From the NCBI RefSeq assembly GCF_004344915.1, contig NZ_SKFG01000001.1, positions 496,001 through 560,000 of the forward strand: a stretch of DNA of 64,000 nt, written 5' to 3'. Position 1 is the stretch's first letter. Every line of letters starts with the position of its first letter. The translations under genes and the position numbers were made by a program. The stretch comes from Paenibacillus albiflavus. Lineage in GTDB: Bacteria; Bacillota; Bacilli; Paenibacillales; NBRC-103111. The notes beneath the pieces are model-generated. The model saw only the letters and a program-made list of their open reading frames with translations. It was not told where the DNA came from and searched no databases. This document shows, piece after piece, positions 27,495 through 35,303 of this stretch.

Positions 27495-27845
27495 GTGAAA
27501 AAAGAAAATATTTTGTTACCAATTTCGATTATTATTCTTGGAGGATGCTTAATTTTATCAGCTTGGATAGTAACTAATGGGTTAAAAAATAATGAACATT
27601 TAGACCAATCTCTAAATAATACTACTCAGGCGAAAGCTTTAATGACTTCTAACGAAGCTGCACAATACATGGGAATTTCATTAAACGAGTTTGATTTGCT
27701 TATTACAAGTCAAGTTCGCGAAAAAGCAGTACTTCGTTCTTACGACACGTATAGGTACATTCCATTCATCGTGATCGGAAATCAAAGATTTTTTAATGAA
27801 ACTGAAATAGATAAATGGATTGAATACAATATGCTTAATAAATAA
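27495..27845 (+). CDS. Membrane-anchored protein with an excisionase-type helix-turn-helix-like domain
   Basis: 116 residues from a GTG start with AAGGAG 7 bp upstream. Residues 8-28 are one hydrophobic segment (ILLPISIIILGGCLILSAWIV). After an Asn/Gln-rich spacer, residues about 48-113 look like an HTH_17/excisionase fold (TSNEAAQYMGIS, then IPFIVIGNQRFFNETEIDKWI). The basic N-terminus suggests it stays inside, which would put the domain outside the cell, odd for DNA binding. It may be a binding domain reused for another purpose. It stands alone, with no clear terminator of its own before the convergent dnaD terminator. Confidence 0.7.
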   Translation: MKKENILLPISIIILGGCLILSAWIVTNGLKNNEHLDQSLNNTTQAKALMTSNEAAQYMGISLNEFDLLITSQVREKAVLRSYDTYRYIPFIVIGNQRFFNETEIDKWIEYNMLNK

Positions 27846-27978
27846 TGACCTTTAAGATACCATCGGCTCTTGTAATTGAAACTTTACAGAACCAACAGTC
27901 TAAGTTGTCGTTTGATTAGATTCGATAATTTTGTAACCTCTCAAAATGTTGTCACGCTACTCCTATAAATACAAAATC

Positions 27979-28006
27979 GGCACACAAGAACAATGTCTTA
28001 TGTGCC
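27979..28006 (-). terminator. Terminator of the asnS-dnaD operon
   Basis: GGCACACAAGA / TCTTATGTGCC arms with one mismatch; on the minus strand they are followed by GATTTTGTATTT. It lies 19 bp after the dnaD stop. Confidence 0.8.
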
Positions 28007-28024
28007 AATTCACCTAAACCCTAT

Positions 28025-28750
28025 TTACTTCAACCCACGAAAACGCTGAGAATACTGCTTAGCCTGCTCAACAGTACCAATGCGATTACGCTGCCATTCG
28101 AGCAGGATGCGATCCACATAGCGGAAATACAGCTTGCCTGTGAATACAGCCTCCTTTAGTGCAGCTAGAATCAACTCTTCCTTATAACCATCATGATCAA
28201 TCCAGCCTGTGATCGTCTCAAGCTCCATCGGTGTTAATGGTCTAGCAAATTCTTTCTCGAAAATCGAGTACAGATCATTGCCTTGATTCACATCGCTATG
28301 GTCTTTATCCACATTTGAACCAGTTTTCGGTTCAGTTGATGAATTCTTCATGACAAAAGGCTGTCCCATCATCGTTAATAACGTAGGATCATCTAGCATG
28401 ATCTCTGACATTGCTTGATACAGAGGCACCAGGTTATAACGTTCATAACGAACCCCTGTTTCAGGATCTTCACTCTCATCAATCAAGAACATGCCAACCT
28501 GATGCAAATTTTCGAGCAGCATCGAAATCTCCTGCTCAGAGACAGACATTCGAGATTGGAGTTCTTCGATAGTTGGAAAATCAATTCGTTCATTTTGTGT
28601 AAAAGCAATCAAATGAATGAGCATCATCGCTTCCGCTTCCGATAGCCCCATCCGCTTATACGTTCGAAGCAGTGCAAGTGGAACAACAACTGTCCCATTC
28701 ATAAGCCCTTGTGTAAGCATAGCTTGAAGCTTACGCCCGTCCTGTTGCAT
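28025..28750 (-). CDS. dnaD: DNA replication initiation protein DnaD
   Basis: 241 residues. The N-terminal winged-helix DnaD domain (about 15-110) includes YKRMGLSEAEAMMLIHLIAF and IEELQSRMSVSEQEI. The C-terminal DnaD/DnaB_2 domain (about 155-225) contains FEKEFARPLTPMELETITGWI and the YxxxI-like end YRYVDRILLEW. In B. subtilis DnaD helps remodel DNA at oriC and load helicase at restart sites. It follows asnS directly as in B. subtilis, but nth is not behind it. GAGGTGATCG precedes the ATG. Confidence 0.95.
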   Translation of the reverse strand: MQQDGRKLQAMLTQGLMNGTVVVPLALLRTYKRMGLSEAEAMMLIHLIAFTQNERIDFPTIEELQSRMSVSEQEISMLLENLHQVGMFLIDESEDPETGVRYERYNLVPLYQAMSEIMLDDPTLLTMMGQPFVMKNSSTEPKTGSNVDKDHSDVNQGNDLYSIFEKEFARPLTPMELETITGWIDHDGYKEELILAALKEAVFTGKLYFRYVDRILLEWQRNRIGTVEQAKQYSQRFRGLK

Positions 28751-28778
28751 TCGATCACCTCACCCGTTTGTATGCTAA

Positions 28779-30074
28779 TTATGGGTATAGACGATACAAC
28801 ATACGAGGGAATGCGATTGTTTCACGTACATGGTCAAGTCCGCAAATCCAAGCTACTGTACGCTCTAGACCTAAACCGAAACCAGAGTGCGGCACAGTTC
28901 CGTATTTACGAAGATCCATGTACCATTGATAAGCTTCATCAGAAAGTTCATGCTCTTTAAAACGTTGTTCCATAAGTACTGGATCATCGATCCGTTGACT
29001 TCCGCCAATGATCTCGCCATAGCCTTCAGGTGCGATCATATCCGCACACATAACTACTTCTGGGCGATTCGGATCTGGCTTCATGTAGAAAGCTTTGATC
29101 TCAGTTGGGTAATGTGTAATGAATACAGGTGTGTCGAAGCTCTCGGCAATCGCTGTTTCATGCGGTGCACCGAAATCCTCTCCCCAAGTAAACTCATGTC
29201 CATTGTCTTGAAGGAACTTCACAGCTTCATCATACGTAATACGCGGGAATGGTGCGATACACTTCTCCAGCTTCGTAATATCACGCTCAAGCACTTCAAG
29301 CTCACTTTTACAATTCGTAAGTACAGATTGCACGATATGTGCAACAAATTGCTCTTGTACACGAAGGTTCTCTTCATGATCAACGAATGCCATCTCTGGC
29401 TCAATCATCCAGAACTCAATCAGGTGACGACGTGTTTTGGATTTCTCTGCACGGAATGTAGGACCGAATGAATATACGCGGCCTAATGCCATCGCAGCTG
29501 CTTCCATGTATAATTGACCACTTTGTGTCAAATAAGCATCTTCATCAAAATACTTGGTGTGGAACAAGTTCGTTGTTCCTTCACAGGAAGATGGTGTAAG
29601 TACAGGCGGGTCAACCAGCTTAAATCCACGCTCATCAAAAAACTGCTGAATCGCACGAATAATTTCAGCGCGAATCACAAGAATTGCACGCTGACGTGGT
29701 GCACGCAGCCATAAGTGACGGTGATCCATCAAGTAATCAATACCATGTTCTTTTGGTGTAATCGGATAGTCTTGTGTGACTTGAATGATTTCAACACCAG
29801 TAACGGTTAATTCATAGCCGAATTTGCTGCGCTCATCTTCTCTTACGATACCTGTCACATATAAGGAGCTTTCTTGCGTAAGGGATTTTGCGTTATCCCA
29901 TATTTCCTCGCTCACTTCATTCTTAACGACAACCCCTTGAATGTAACCGGAACCATCACGAAGCTGCAAAAACTGAATTTTGCCGCTTGAACGCTTATTG
30001 TTAACCCAGCAGCCGATTGTTACAGTTTGTCCAACGTAATTTTTCACATCGCGAATGATACATTTTTCACTCAT
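28779..30074 (-). CDS. asnS: Asparaginyl-tRNA synthetase
   Basis: 431 residues from ATG 30074 ([15 protein letters not shown]), which has GGGAGG upstream; 23 extra in-frame codons before it are not needed. N-terminal OB anticodon-binding fold, then class II motifs: motif 2 around [24 protein letters not shown], motif 3 [15 protein letters not shown]. It charges tRNA-Asn. It heads an asnS-dnaD operon. The B. subtilis neighbour aspB is missing here, and no T-box is present in the 70-bp leader. Confidence 0.96.
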   Translation of the reverse strand: MSEKCIIRDVKNYVGQTVTIGCWVNNKRSSGKIQFLQLRDGSGYIQGVVVKNEVSEEIWDNAKSLTQESSLYVTGIVREDERSKFGYELTVTGVEIIQVTQDYPITPKEHGIDYLMDHRHLWLRAPRQRAILVIRAEIIRAIQQFFDERGFKLVDPPVLTPSSCEGTTNLFHTKYFDEDAYLTQSGQLYMEAAAMALGRVYSFGPTFRAEKSKTRRHLIEFWMIEPEMAFVDHEENLRVQEQFVAHIVQSVLTNCKSELEVLERDITKLEKCIAPFPRITYDEAVKFLQDNGHEFTWGEDFGAPHETAIAESFDTPVFITHYPTEIKAFYMKPDPNRPEVVMCADMIAPEGYGEIIGGSQRIDDPVLMEQRFKEHELSDEAYQWYMDLRKYGTVPHSGFGLGLERTVAWICGLDHVRETIAFPRMLYRLYP

Positions 30075-30170
30075 AAATTCCGCTTCCTCCCACATAGAAA
30101 CATAAGAAATGCTTAAAGGAGGCAAGAATATGTTTCTTACCAACCCTTAAGCAACCAATACTGTTTCTTA

Positions 30171-30200
30171 ATTGTACTATAACTTGCTTTTAATAAACAA
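30171..30200 (-). promoter_or_regulatory. Candidate promoter of asnS
   Basis: On the minus strand TTGTTT (30200-30195) and TACAAT (30176-30171) are separated by 18 bp, about 100 bp before the asnS start. The -35 fits weakly. Confidence 0.35.
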
Positions 30201-30210
30201 GTGATCTCCC

Positions 30211-31413
30211 TTACTTCTTGCTTACAAGTTCAAATGTATCGCGAGCGATCATCCATTCCTCGTTTGTCGGGATCACAAGTACTTCAACTTTGGAAGTATC
30301 TTTGGAAATTCGCTTGTCAAATCCACGTCCTGTTTTATTGCGCTCGCTATCAAATTCTACACCTAAGAAGTTGAGCTTCGTACATACTGCTTCACGAACG
30401 ACTACTGAATTCTCACCAACACCCGCTGTAAAGACGATTGCATCTACCCCATCCATTGCCGCAGCGTAAGCACCGATGTATTTACGAAGACGGTAGATGT
30501 ACATATCGAATGCTAATTGAGCATTCTGATCGCCAGCTTCCATCGCTTCTGTAACTTCACGCATATCACTGGAAATTTTGGAAATCGCAAGCAATCCACT
30601 ATGTTTATTCAACATGGAGTTCGCTTCGCTGACTGTTAAATCTTCTTTACCCATTGCATAAGTCACAACCGCTGGATCGATATCCCCTGAACGAGTACCC
30701 ATCATAAGTCCTTCAAGCGGTGTCATACCCATTGAAGTATCAACGGATTTACCACCATCAATAGCTGTAACTGAAGCACCATTACCGATATGGCATGAAA
30801 TGATTTTAAGCTCTTCAATTGGACGACCAAGGAATTCTGCTGTACGCTCTCCAACATAAAGATGTGAAGTACCGTGCGCACCATAGCGACGAACTTTATG
30901 CTTCGTATAGAAAATTGTTGGGATCGCGTACATGTAAGCACTCTTCGGCATCGTTTGGTGGAATGCTGTATCGAATGTGAATACGTTCGGCACGTTTGGC
31001 ATGTTCGTTTGAACCGCACTTAATCCTAGCAAAGCCGCTGGATTATGAAGAGGTGCAAGGTCAATCAAGCGCGTAATTTCTTTCTTCACGCTATCATCAA
31101 CAATAACTGATCCAGAGAATGCTTCGCCGCCGTGAACGACGCGATGTCCAACTGCATCAATTTCATCGATGCTTACAAGCACACCTTGCTGCTTGTCAAC
31201 GAGCTTATCAAGAACTTTACGAATTGCTGTTGTATGTTCAAGTATTTCACTAACTTCTTTGATTTCTTCTTTATCTTTAGGCTCATGGACAAGGATCGCA
31301 GAATCCATACCGATTCGCTCTACTCGACCTTTCGCTAATACATCATTATTTGCCATATTGAACAATTGGTATTTCAACGAAGAACTACCTGCATTAATAA
31401 CTAAAACTTTCAC
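30211..31413 (-). CDS. ackA: Acetate kinase
   Basis: 400 residues, full length. Family motifs: NAGSSSLKYQLF at the start, HRVVHGGEAF, GAHGTSHLYV, SCHIGNGASVTAI and GVDAIVFTAGVGENS. It converts acetyl phosphate and ADP to acetate and ATP during overflow or fermentative growth. The start overlaps the stop of the preceding 3-hydroxyacyl-CoA dehydrogenase gene by 4 bp, so both belong to one operon, possibly under Rex control. Confidence 0.97.
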   Translation of the reverse strand: MKVLVINAGSSSLKYQLFNMANNDVLAKGRVERIGMDSAILVHEPKDKEEIKEVSEILEHTTAIRKVLDKLVDKQQGVLVSIDEIDAVGHRVVHGGEAFSGSVIVDDSVKKEITRLIDLAPLHNPAALLGLSAVQTNMPNVPNVFTFDTAFHQTMPKSAYMYAIPTIFYTKHKVRRYGAHGTSHLYVGERTAEFLGRPIEELKIISCHIGNGASVTAIDGGKSVDTSMGMTPLEGLMMGTRSGDIDPAVVTYAMGKEDLTVSEANSMLNKHSGLLAISKISSDMREVTEAMEAGDQNAQLAFDMYIYRLRKYIGAYAAAMDGVDAIVFTAGVGENSVVVREAVCTKLNFLGVEFDSERNKTGRGFDKRISKDTSKVEVLVIPTNEEWMIARDTFELVSKK

Positions 31414-32285
31414 AGACGGTCACCATCCTTATCGTATTTGAAGAAGCCTTGTCCAGTTTTGACGCCAAGATGACCTGCATGAACCATTTGCTTCAGCATA
31501 AAGGATGGACGGTATTTCAACTCACCGTACTCACGGAACATTTGCTCAAGAGCCGCAAGAACGGAATCCAGACCAAAACGATCTGCCATCTCAAGAGGCC
31601 CTTTGTTGAACTGATAGCCAGTACGCATTGCACGATCAATTTCCTCTGCTGATGCAACGCCTTCTGACAATGTATGCATCGCTTCGTTAATAAGCAAGCA
31701 AATCAATCTTGTCGTAACAAAACCTGGTGATTCAAATACTTGAATGCCTGTCTTCTCTAATGAATTCGTTACAAATCCAAGTGTTTCGGTATAGGTCTTA
31801 TCGGAAGTTTTCATTCCGCGGATAATTTCAACTAGATCGATTTTGGACACAGGATATACAAAGTGCATGCCAATTACGCGTTCCGGATTGTTTGTTGCTG
31901 CTGCAAGCTCAGTTAAGCTTAGTGTTGATGTATTACTTGCAATAATCACATCACTTGGACAAACTGCATCAATTTGACGGAAAACTGTTTTCTTCGCTTC
32001 AAGGTTTTCCGTAATAGATTCAATCACTAAATTACAATCAGACAAATCATTCATATCAGTTGATCCATGAATTTTACCAAGAATAAGTTTTTTCTCAGAC
32101 TCCGTGATTGCCCATTTTTCTAGCTGCTTGTCAAGTGATAATTGAATTTGTTCCAGTGAGGAAGCAAGAAGCGGCTCAGATTGTTCAATAAGTTGAACAT
32201 CCATCCCTTTCTTAGCTAGCATTTCAGCAATGCCTCTGCCCATCGTTCCTCCGCCAATTACCCCAATCTTTCTATAGAGTTCCAT
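31410..32285 (-). CDS. 3-hydroxyacyl-CoA (3-hydroxybutyryl-CoA) dehydrogenase
   Basis: About 291 residues from ATG 32285, with AAGGAG 8 bp upstream; a TTG two codons earlier is too close to the ribosome site. N-terminal NAD-binding GVIGGGTMGRGIAEMLA, then NTSTLSLTELAA, GMHFVYPVSKIDLVEII and the C-terminal dimerisation domain (GYQFNKGPLEMADRFGLD, GVKTGQGFFKY). It interconverts 3-hydroxybutyryl-CoA and acetoacetyl-CoA using NAD(H). The candidate Rex site 115 bp upstream fits a redox-controlled step. Likely Hbd or MmgB by family; the physiological direction cannot be told. Confidence 0.93.
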   Translation of the reverse strand: MELYRKIGVIGGGTMGRGIAEMLAKKGMDVQLIEQSEPLLASSLEQIQLSLDKQLEKWAITESEKKLILGKIHGSTDMNDLSDCNLVIESITENLEAKKTVFRQIDAVCPSDVIIASNTSTLSLTELAAATNNPERVIGMHFVYPVSKIDLVEIIRGMKTSDKTYTETLGFVTNSLEKTGIQVFESPGFVTTRLICLLINEAMHTLSEGVASAEEIDRAMRTGYQFNKGPLEMADRFGLDSVLAALEQMFREYGELKYRPSFMLKQMVHAGHLGVKTGQGFFKYDKDGDRL

Positions 32286-32399
32286 GATCAAAGCTCCTTC
32301 TTATTCATCTTGTAAATGATGACCTCTGCATTGAAATTAGTATATGCAAAATATGATAAGACCAAAAAAACGATATCATCGTCAAAGTACTATAATTTC

Positions 32400-32415
32400 T
32401 GTGAAATAAATCACA
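32400..32415. promoter_or_regulatory. Candidate Rex operator before hbd-ackA
   Basis: TGTGAAATAAATCACA matches the Rex half-sites TGTGAA-N4-TTCACA at all but one position. It sits 115-130 bp before the dehydrogenase ATG, next to a possible -10 (TATAGT, minus strand, 32394-32389). Rex is encoded in this window, and Rex targets in Firmicutes often include NADH-linked fermentative genes. Confidence 0.55.
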
Positions 32416-32483
32416 TTTTTACTCTGAGCGATCCGTACTTTACACCTACTTGGACGAATTTCAAATAAGAAGTCAAAGCAAAT

Positions 32484-32503
32484 GAGCCGTCCTTAGACGA
32501 CTC
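32484..32503 (-). terminator. Hairpin terminator after the FtsH-like gene
   Basis: GAGCCGTC-CTTA-GACGACTC, an 8-bp stem with one mismatch. The minus-strand tail is only moderately T-rich (ATTTGCTTTG). It lies 25 bp after the stop. Confidence 0.6.
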
Positions 32504-32527
32504 TAATATTATACACGAAAAATCCAT

Positions 32528-34045
32528 TTATGCAGCTGAAATTTTCAACAAATTACGAAACTCGTCACCAGACAGCACTTCTTCTTCAAGCAAGATAGCT
32601 AATCCTTGGTCCAAAACTCGCTTATTCTGAATCAACACTTCCTTGGTTTGCGTAAACAAATCATCTAGAATAGATACATTCGCTTGCAAAAGCTGCTCCA
32701 TTGGAACCATTTGGGCATCTACAATTCCAAGTGTCGTTAATCCGCAATCAACCATGAGACGAACAAGTTCCATCGCCTTCTCAAAATCATTTCGTGATCC
32801 CGTACTTCTGCCTCCATAAACAACTTCTTCTGCGGCGGCTCCCCCAAGTGCGATCATAATCTGTTCCTCAATATACGCCTTGGTATATAAATAATGATCT
32901 GCTGGCGGATTATGACGAACATATCCTAGCGCTTTGCCACGCGGTGTCAACGATACTTGGGATACAGAATTCTCTCTGACGGTTTCCGCCAGAATTGCAT
33001 GTCCAAGTTCATGATATGCAACACGAATCTTCTCTTCCTCATTGGCCTTGCGGTCTGTTCGTTCACCTAACATCACCTTGTCGATGGCATAAGCCAAATG
33101 CTGTGAAGTAATGCATTCCACTTCATCTCGCAGTGTATAAATCGCCCCTTCATTCATCACACTTTCAAGCTGTGCGCCTGAGAAGCCAAAGGTTTGCTCC
33201 GCAATTTTATCCCATGATACATCTGGATGCACAGGTTTATTCTTGGCATGGATTTTAAGAATGGCCATACGTCCACTCTTATCTGGCAAATCGACTTCAA
33301 TCTGACGGTCAAAACGTCCTGGTCTAAGCAATGCAGAGTCCAGCATCTCCTTACGGTTCGTTGCAGCAATGATTAGGATTTGGATACCTTCCCCTGAATG
33401 TATGCCATCCATTTCAGTTAGCAGTTGATTAAGGGTCTGGTCATATTCTCGCTGTTGTCCGCCTTCACGCTTACCACCGATCACATCGATTTCGTCAATG
33501 AAGATGATTGCATTCTCCTTCTTTTCCTTCTGAGCTTTCACTCTCGCCTCTTTAAATAAATCACGTATACGGCTAGCACCTACACCTACATACATTTCGA
33601 CGAACTCACTACCCGAAGCGGCAACGAATACCGAATTCGTATAATGAGCCGATGCTCTCGCTAGCAAGGTTTTACCCGTACCTGGTGGACCTGTTAGCAG
33701 AAGTCCTTTGAGCGGACGAATACCAAGCTTAGCAATTTCTTCTCTACGAATAATAAAATCAAGCGCTTCGATAATCTCGTTCTTAGCGCGATCTTGACCG
33801 CCAATTTGATCAAATGACAAATGAATAGGCTTGTGATGCTTGCTCTTGTTCTTGTGTGAGCTGCCACTTAATAAACCTGTCATTCCACCATTATTAAATT
33901 TCATCAGTAATACCGCTGCCGTAACAACAGCTCCAAACATCAATGTTGGAAAGAGCTGATTCGTTATATACCCAATAAAGCCAAGTAGAATAGGAGCGAC
34001 TCCTATCAATATTTCAAATTTAAATTTTAAAACACGCTTAAACAT
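32528..34045 (-). CDS. Short FtsH-type membrane AAA+ zinc protease
   Basis: 505 residues, against about 640 for classical FtsH. Two N-terminal transmembrane segments (about 11-28 and 32-49) are separated by only a few residues, so the usual extracytoplasmic domain is missing. The rest is intact: Walker A GPPGTGKT 119-126, pore motif FVEMYVG, Walker B FIDEID (Asp184/Glu185), arginine-finger region LLRPGRFDRQ, protease motif HELGH 345-349 and the third zinc ligand Asp420 in SRNDFEKA. It should unfold and degrade membrane or cytosolic proteins. It overlaps the upstream membrane-protein gene by 8 bp. This is probably a paralogue, not the housekeeping FtsH. Confidence 0.9.
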   Translation of the reverse strand: MFKRVLKFKFEILIGVAPILLGFIGYITNQLFPTLMFGAVVTAAVLLMKFNNGGMTGLLSGSSHKNKSKHHKPIHLSFDQIGGQDRAKNEIIEALDFIIRREEIAKLGIRPLKGLLLTGPPGTGKTLLARASAHYTNSVFVAASGSEFVEMYVGVGASRIRDLFKEARVKAQKEKKENAIIFIDEIDVIGGKREGGQQREYDQTLNQLLTEMDGIHSGEGIQILIIAATNRKEMLDSALLRPGRFDRQIEVDLPDKSGRMAILKIHAKNKPVHPDVSWDKIAEQTFGFSGAQLESVMNEGAIYTLRDEVECITSQHLAYAIDKVMLGERTDRKANEEEKIRVAYHELGHAILAETVRENSVSQVSLTPRGKALGYVRHNPPADHYLYTKAYIEEQIMIALGGAAAEEVVYGGRSTGSRNDFEKAMELVRLMVDCGLTTLGIVDAQMVPMEQLLQANVSILDDLFTQTKEVLIQNKRVLDQGLAILLEEEVLSGDEFRNLLKISAA

Positions 34046-34574
34046 TTGTCGGCACCCCCAATTGACTTGGTGTACGCGGAAGAATCACAATTTTATAGGC
34101 ATTCTTATGCACGAGTTTGATATAAACATTGTGATCATCAAGATCAGTAGAAATTTGAATTCCGTCTAACGCTGGTGCTTGATTATGCAAAATCTCAGGA
34201 ATGCGGCCGTATGCTTTTGTTTCCATTGCTTCGGCAATATCAAACAGAATTGATTTCCACCATGTCTCAAGCTCAGGTGAAGTTTGATCTTCTACATTCA
34301 TGTTCACGTTCAGCTTGCTGATAGCAGATCCTCCTTGTGAGTAAATAGCGTTCATCACTTCACGTAAATCGATATCTGGTTTAGCCTTTAGATCTACATT
34401 TATTTCATTATCTGTAACCTCAATGGTCGCTTTCTCAACTGAAGGCTGATCATTGATGATATTAGCAAGTGGAGATTCAAACGTAACACGTTGATAGACG
34501 AAAAAGCCGCCGAACAACACAATAACTGCAATTACACTACTCAATATGATAATAATTGGATTCAACTTTTTCAT
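34038..34574 (-). CDS. Bitopic membrane protein of unknown function, partner of the FtsH-like protease
   Basis: 178 residues from ATG 34574 (AGAAGGAGG upstream); a longer in-frame beginning would run into the repeat region. One N-terminal transmembrane segment (about residues 5-27, IIIILSSVIAVIVLFGGFFVY) is followed by about 150 residues predicted outside the membrane, with alternating beta-like strands (KATIEVTDNEINVDLKAKPDI) and a helical middle. I do not recognise the family. Its stop overlaps the protease start by 8 bp, so the two are made together. It may supply the extracytoplasmic part that the protease lacks; this is inference. Confidence 0.75.
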   Translation of the reverse strand: MKKLNPIIIILSSVIAVIVLFGGFFVYQRVTFESPLANIINDQPSVEKATIEVTDNEINVDLKAKPDIDLREVMNAIYSQGGSAISKLNVNMNVEDQTSPELETWWKSILFDIAEAMETKAYGRIPEILHNQAPALDGIQISTDLDDHNVYIKLVHKNAYKIVILPRTPSQLGVPTNV

Positions 34575-34674
34575 GAATAAACCTCCTTCTAGTCGAGTCA
34601 GTATATACGATAGTATATCATACTTGATATACGATTTAAGAAGGTAGGTTGTACCATACCGAGCATCCAACACG

Positions 34675-34764
34675 AAGAAACGGTTTCACCGTCCTTATAG
34701 GAGGTGCGTTTCTTAAGGTATTACTTAGAATTTATGATACGAATGTAATAAATTCTATAATAAC
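34675..34764 (-). repeat. Double-hairpin repeat, copy B
   Basis: Second copy of the ~90-bp element, upstream of the membrane-protein/protease pair and just beyond the tseB terminator. First hairpin AAGAAACG...CGTTTCTT at 34675-34714, with inner pairing CACC-g-TCCT-tat-AGGA-GGTG. Second hairpin 34717-34764 with outer GGTATTA / TAATAAC and inner AGAATTTAT / ATAAATTCT. Several stem bases differ from copies A and C in paired fashion. Confidence 0.9.
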
Positions 34765-34768
34765 AAAA

Positions 34769-34791
34769 AAACTCAGCCTTAATGGCTGAGT
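34769..34791 (-). terminator. tseB terminator overlapping its stop codon
   Basis: ACTCAGCC / GGCTGAGT with a 5-nt loop, followed on the minus strand by seven T. The right arm includes the last codons and the stop of the gene. Confidence 0.85.
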
Positions 34792-35303
34792 TTATAAGTA
34801 TCGACATATTCCCCATCTCTGAAACGGTAATACATATAAAAGTAAGATGGTTTGCCATTTTCTCCTGGCTTTTCAAAAAAGGCTTCCCACACATTAACAC
34901 CTTGTATCCGGTTCGGCAAAGTGCGCAGTATGGTCGCTGTCGGCTCCTGTTCTAGAACCTTGCGGTTCACATCTTCCTTCGTAAAGGCGCCATCGGCTTG
35001 CTCAACGATCATGTTCGAATCCGAGACCCACACGACAACGGGGCGATCTCCAGCATCCGTGCCAAATACAATCTGATACGCCTCGTCACCATAGGAAGGC
35101 TCTGAGCGTGTAACGGAATTGAGACTGAGCTCCTCCTTCGCCTTAATCATAGCACGATCACGTTCGGCAAAATAATCCTTTTGCACGCTCGCATAGAAGA
35201 AAGACAAAGCGATAATTAAGACCACAAATACGAGGATGGCAATCCAAAGTATTTTCTTGGGTCTAGACATTTTACTATATGCACTACTGCGTAAGCTTCT
35301 CAA
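34779..35303 (-). CDS. tseB: TseB/YpmB-family cell wall elongation regulator (DUF5590)
   Basis: 174 residues from a TTG with GGGAGG 12 bp upstream; the alternative ATG at 35270 (MSRPKKILWIAILV) has no ribosome site. One N-terminal transmembrane helix (about 18-40), then two extracytoplasmic PepSY-like subdomains (YQIVFGTDAGDRPVVVWVSD, then VNVWEAFFEKPGENGKPSYFYMYYRFRDGE). In B. subtilis TseB (YpmB) interacts with PBP2A and affects cell wall elongation, and its gene lies beside aspB-asnS-dnaD. Here it is 4.7 kb from asnS. The start overlaps the deaminase gene by 20 bp. Confidence 0.8.
   Translation of the reverse strand: MRSLRSSAYSKMSRPKKILWIAILVFVVLIIALSFFYASVQKDYFAERDRAMIKAKEELSLNSVTRSEPSYGDEAYQIVFGTDAGDRPVVVWVSDSNMIVEQADGAFTKEDVNRKVLEQEPTATILRTLPNRIQGVNVWEAFFEKPGENGKPSYFYMYYRFRDGEYVDTYKLSH

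Noticed and set aside
28887-29471. 194-codon plus-strand frame opposite asnS
   Set aside because: It lies entirely antisense to a well-conserved synthetase gene, and its product is Cys/His/Ile-rich with no domain, so it is a shadow frame.
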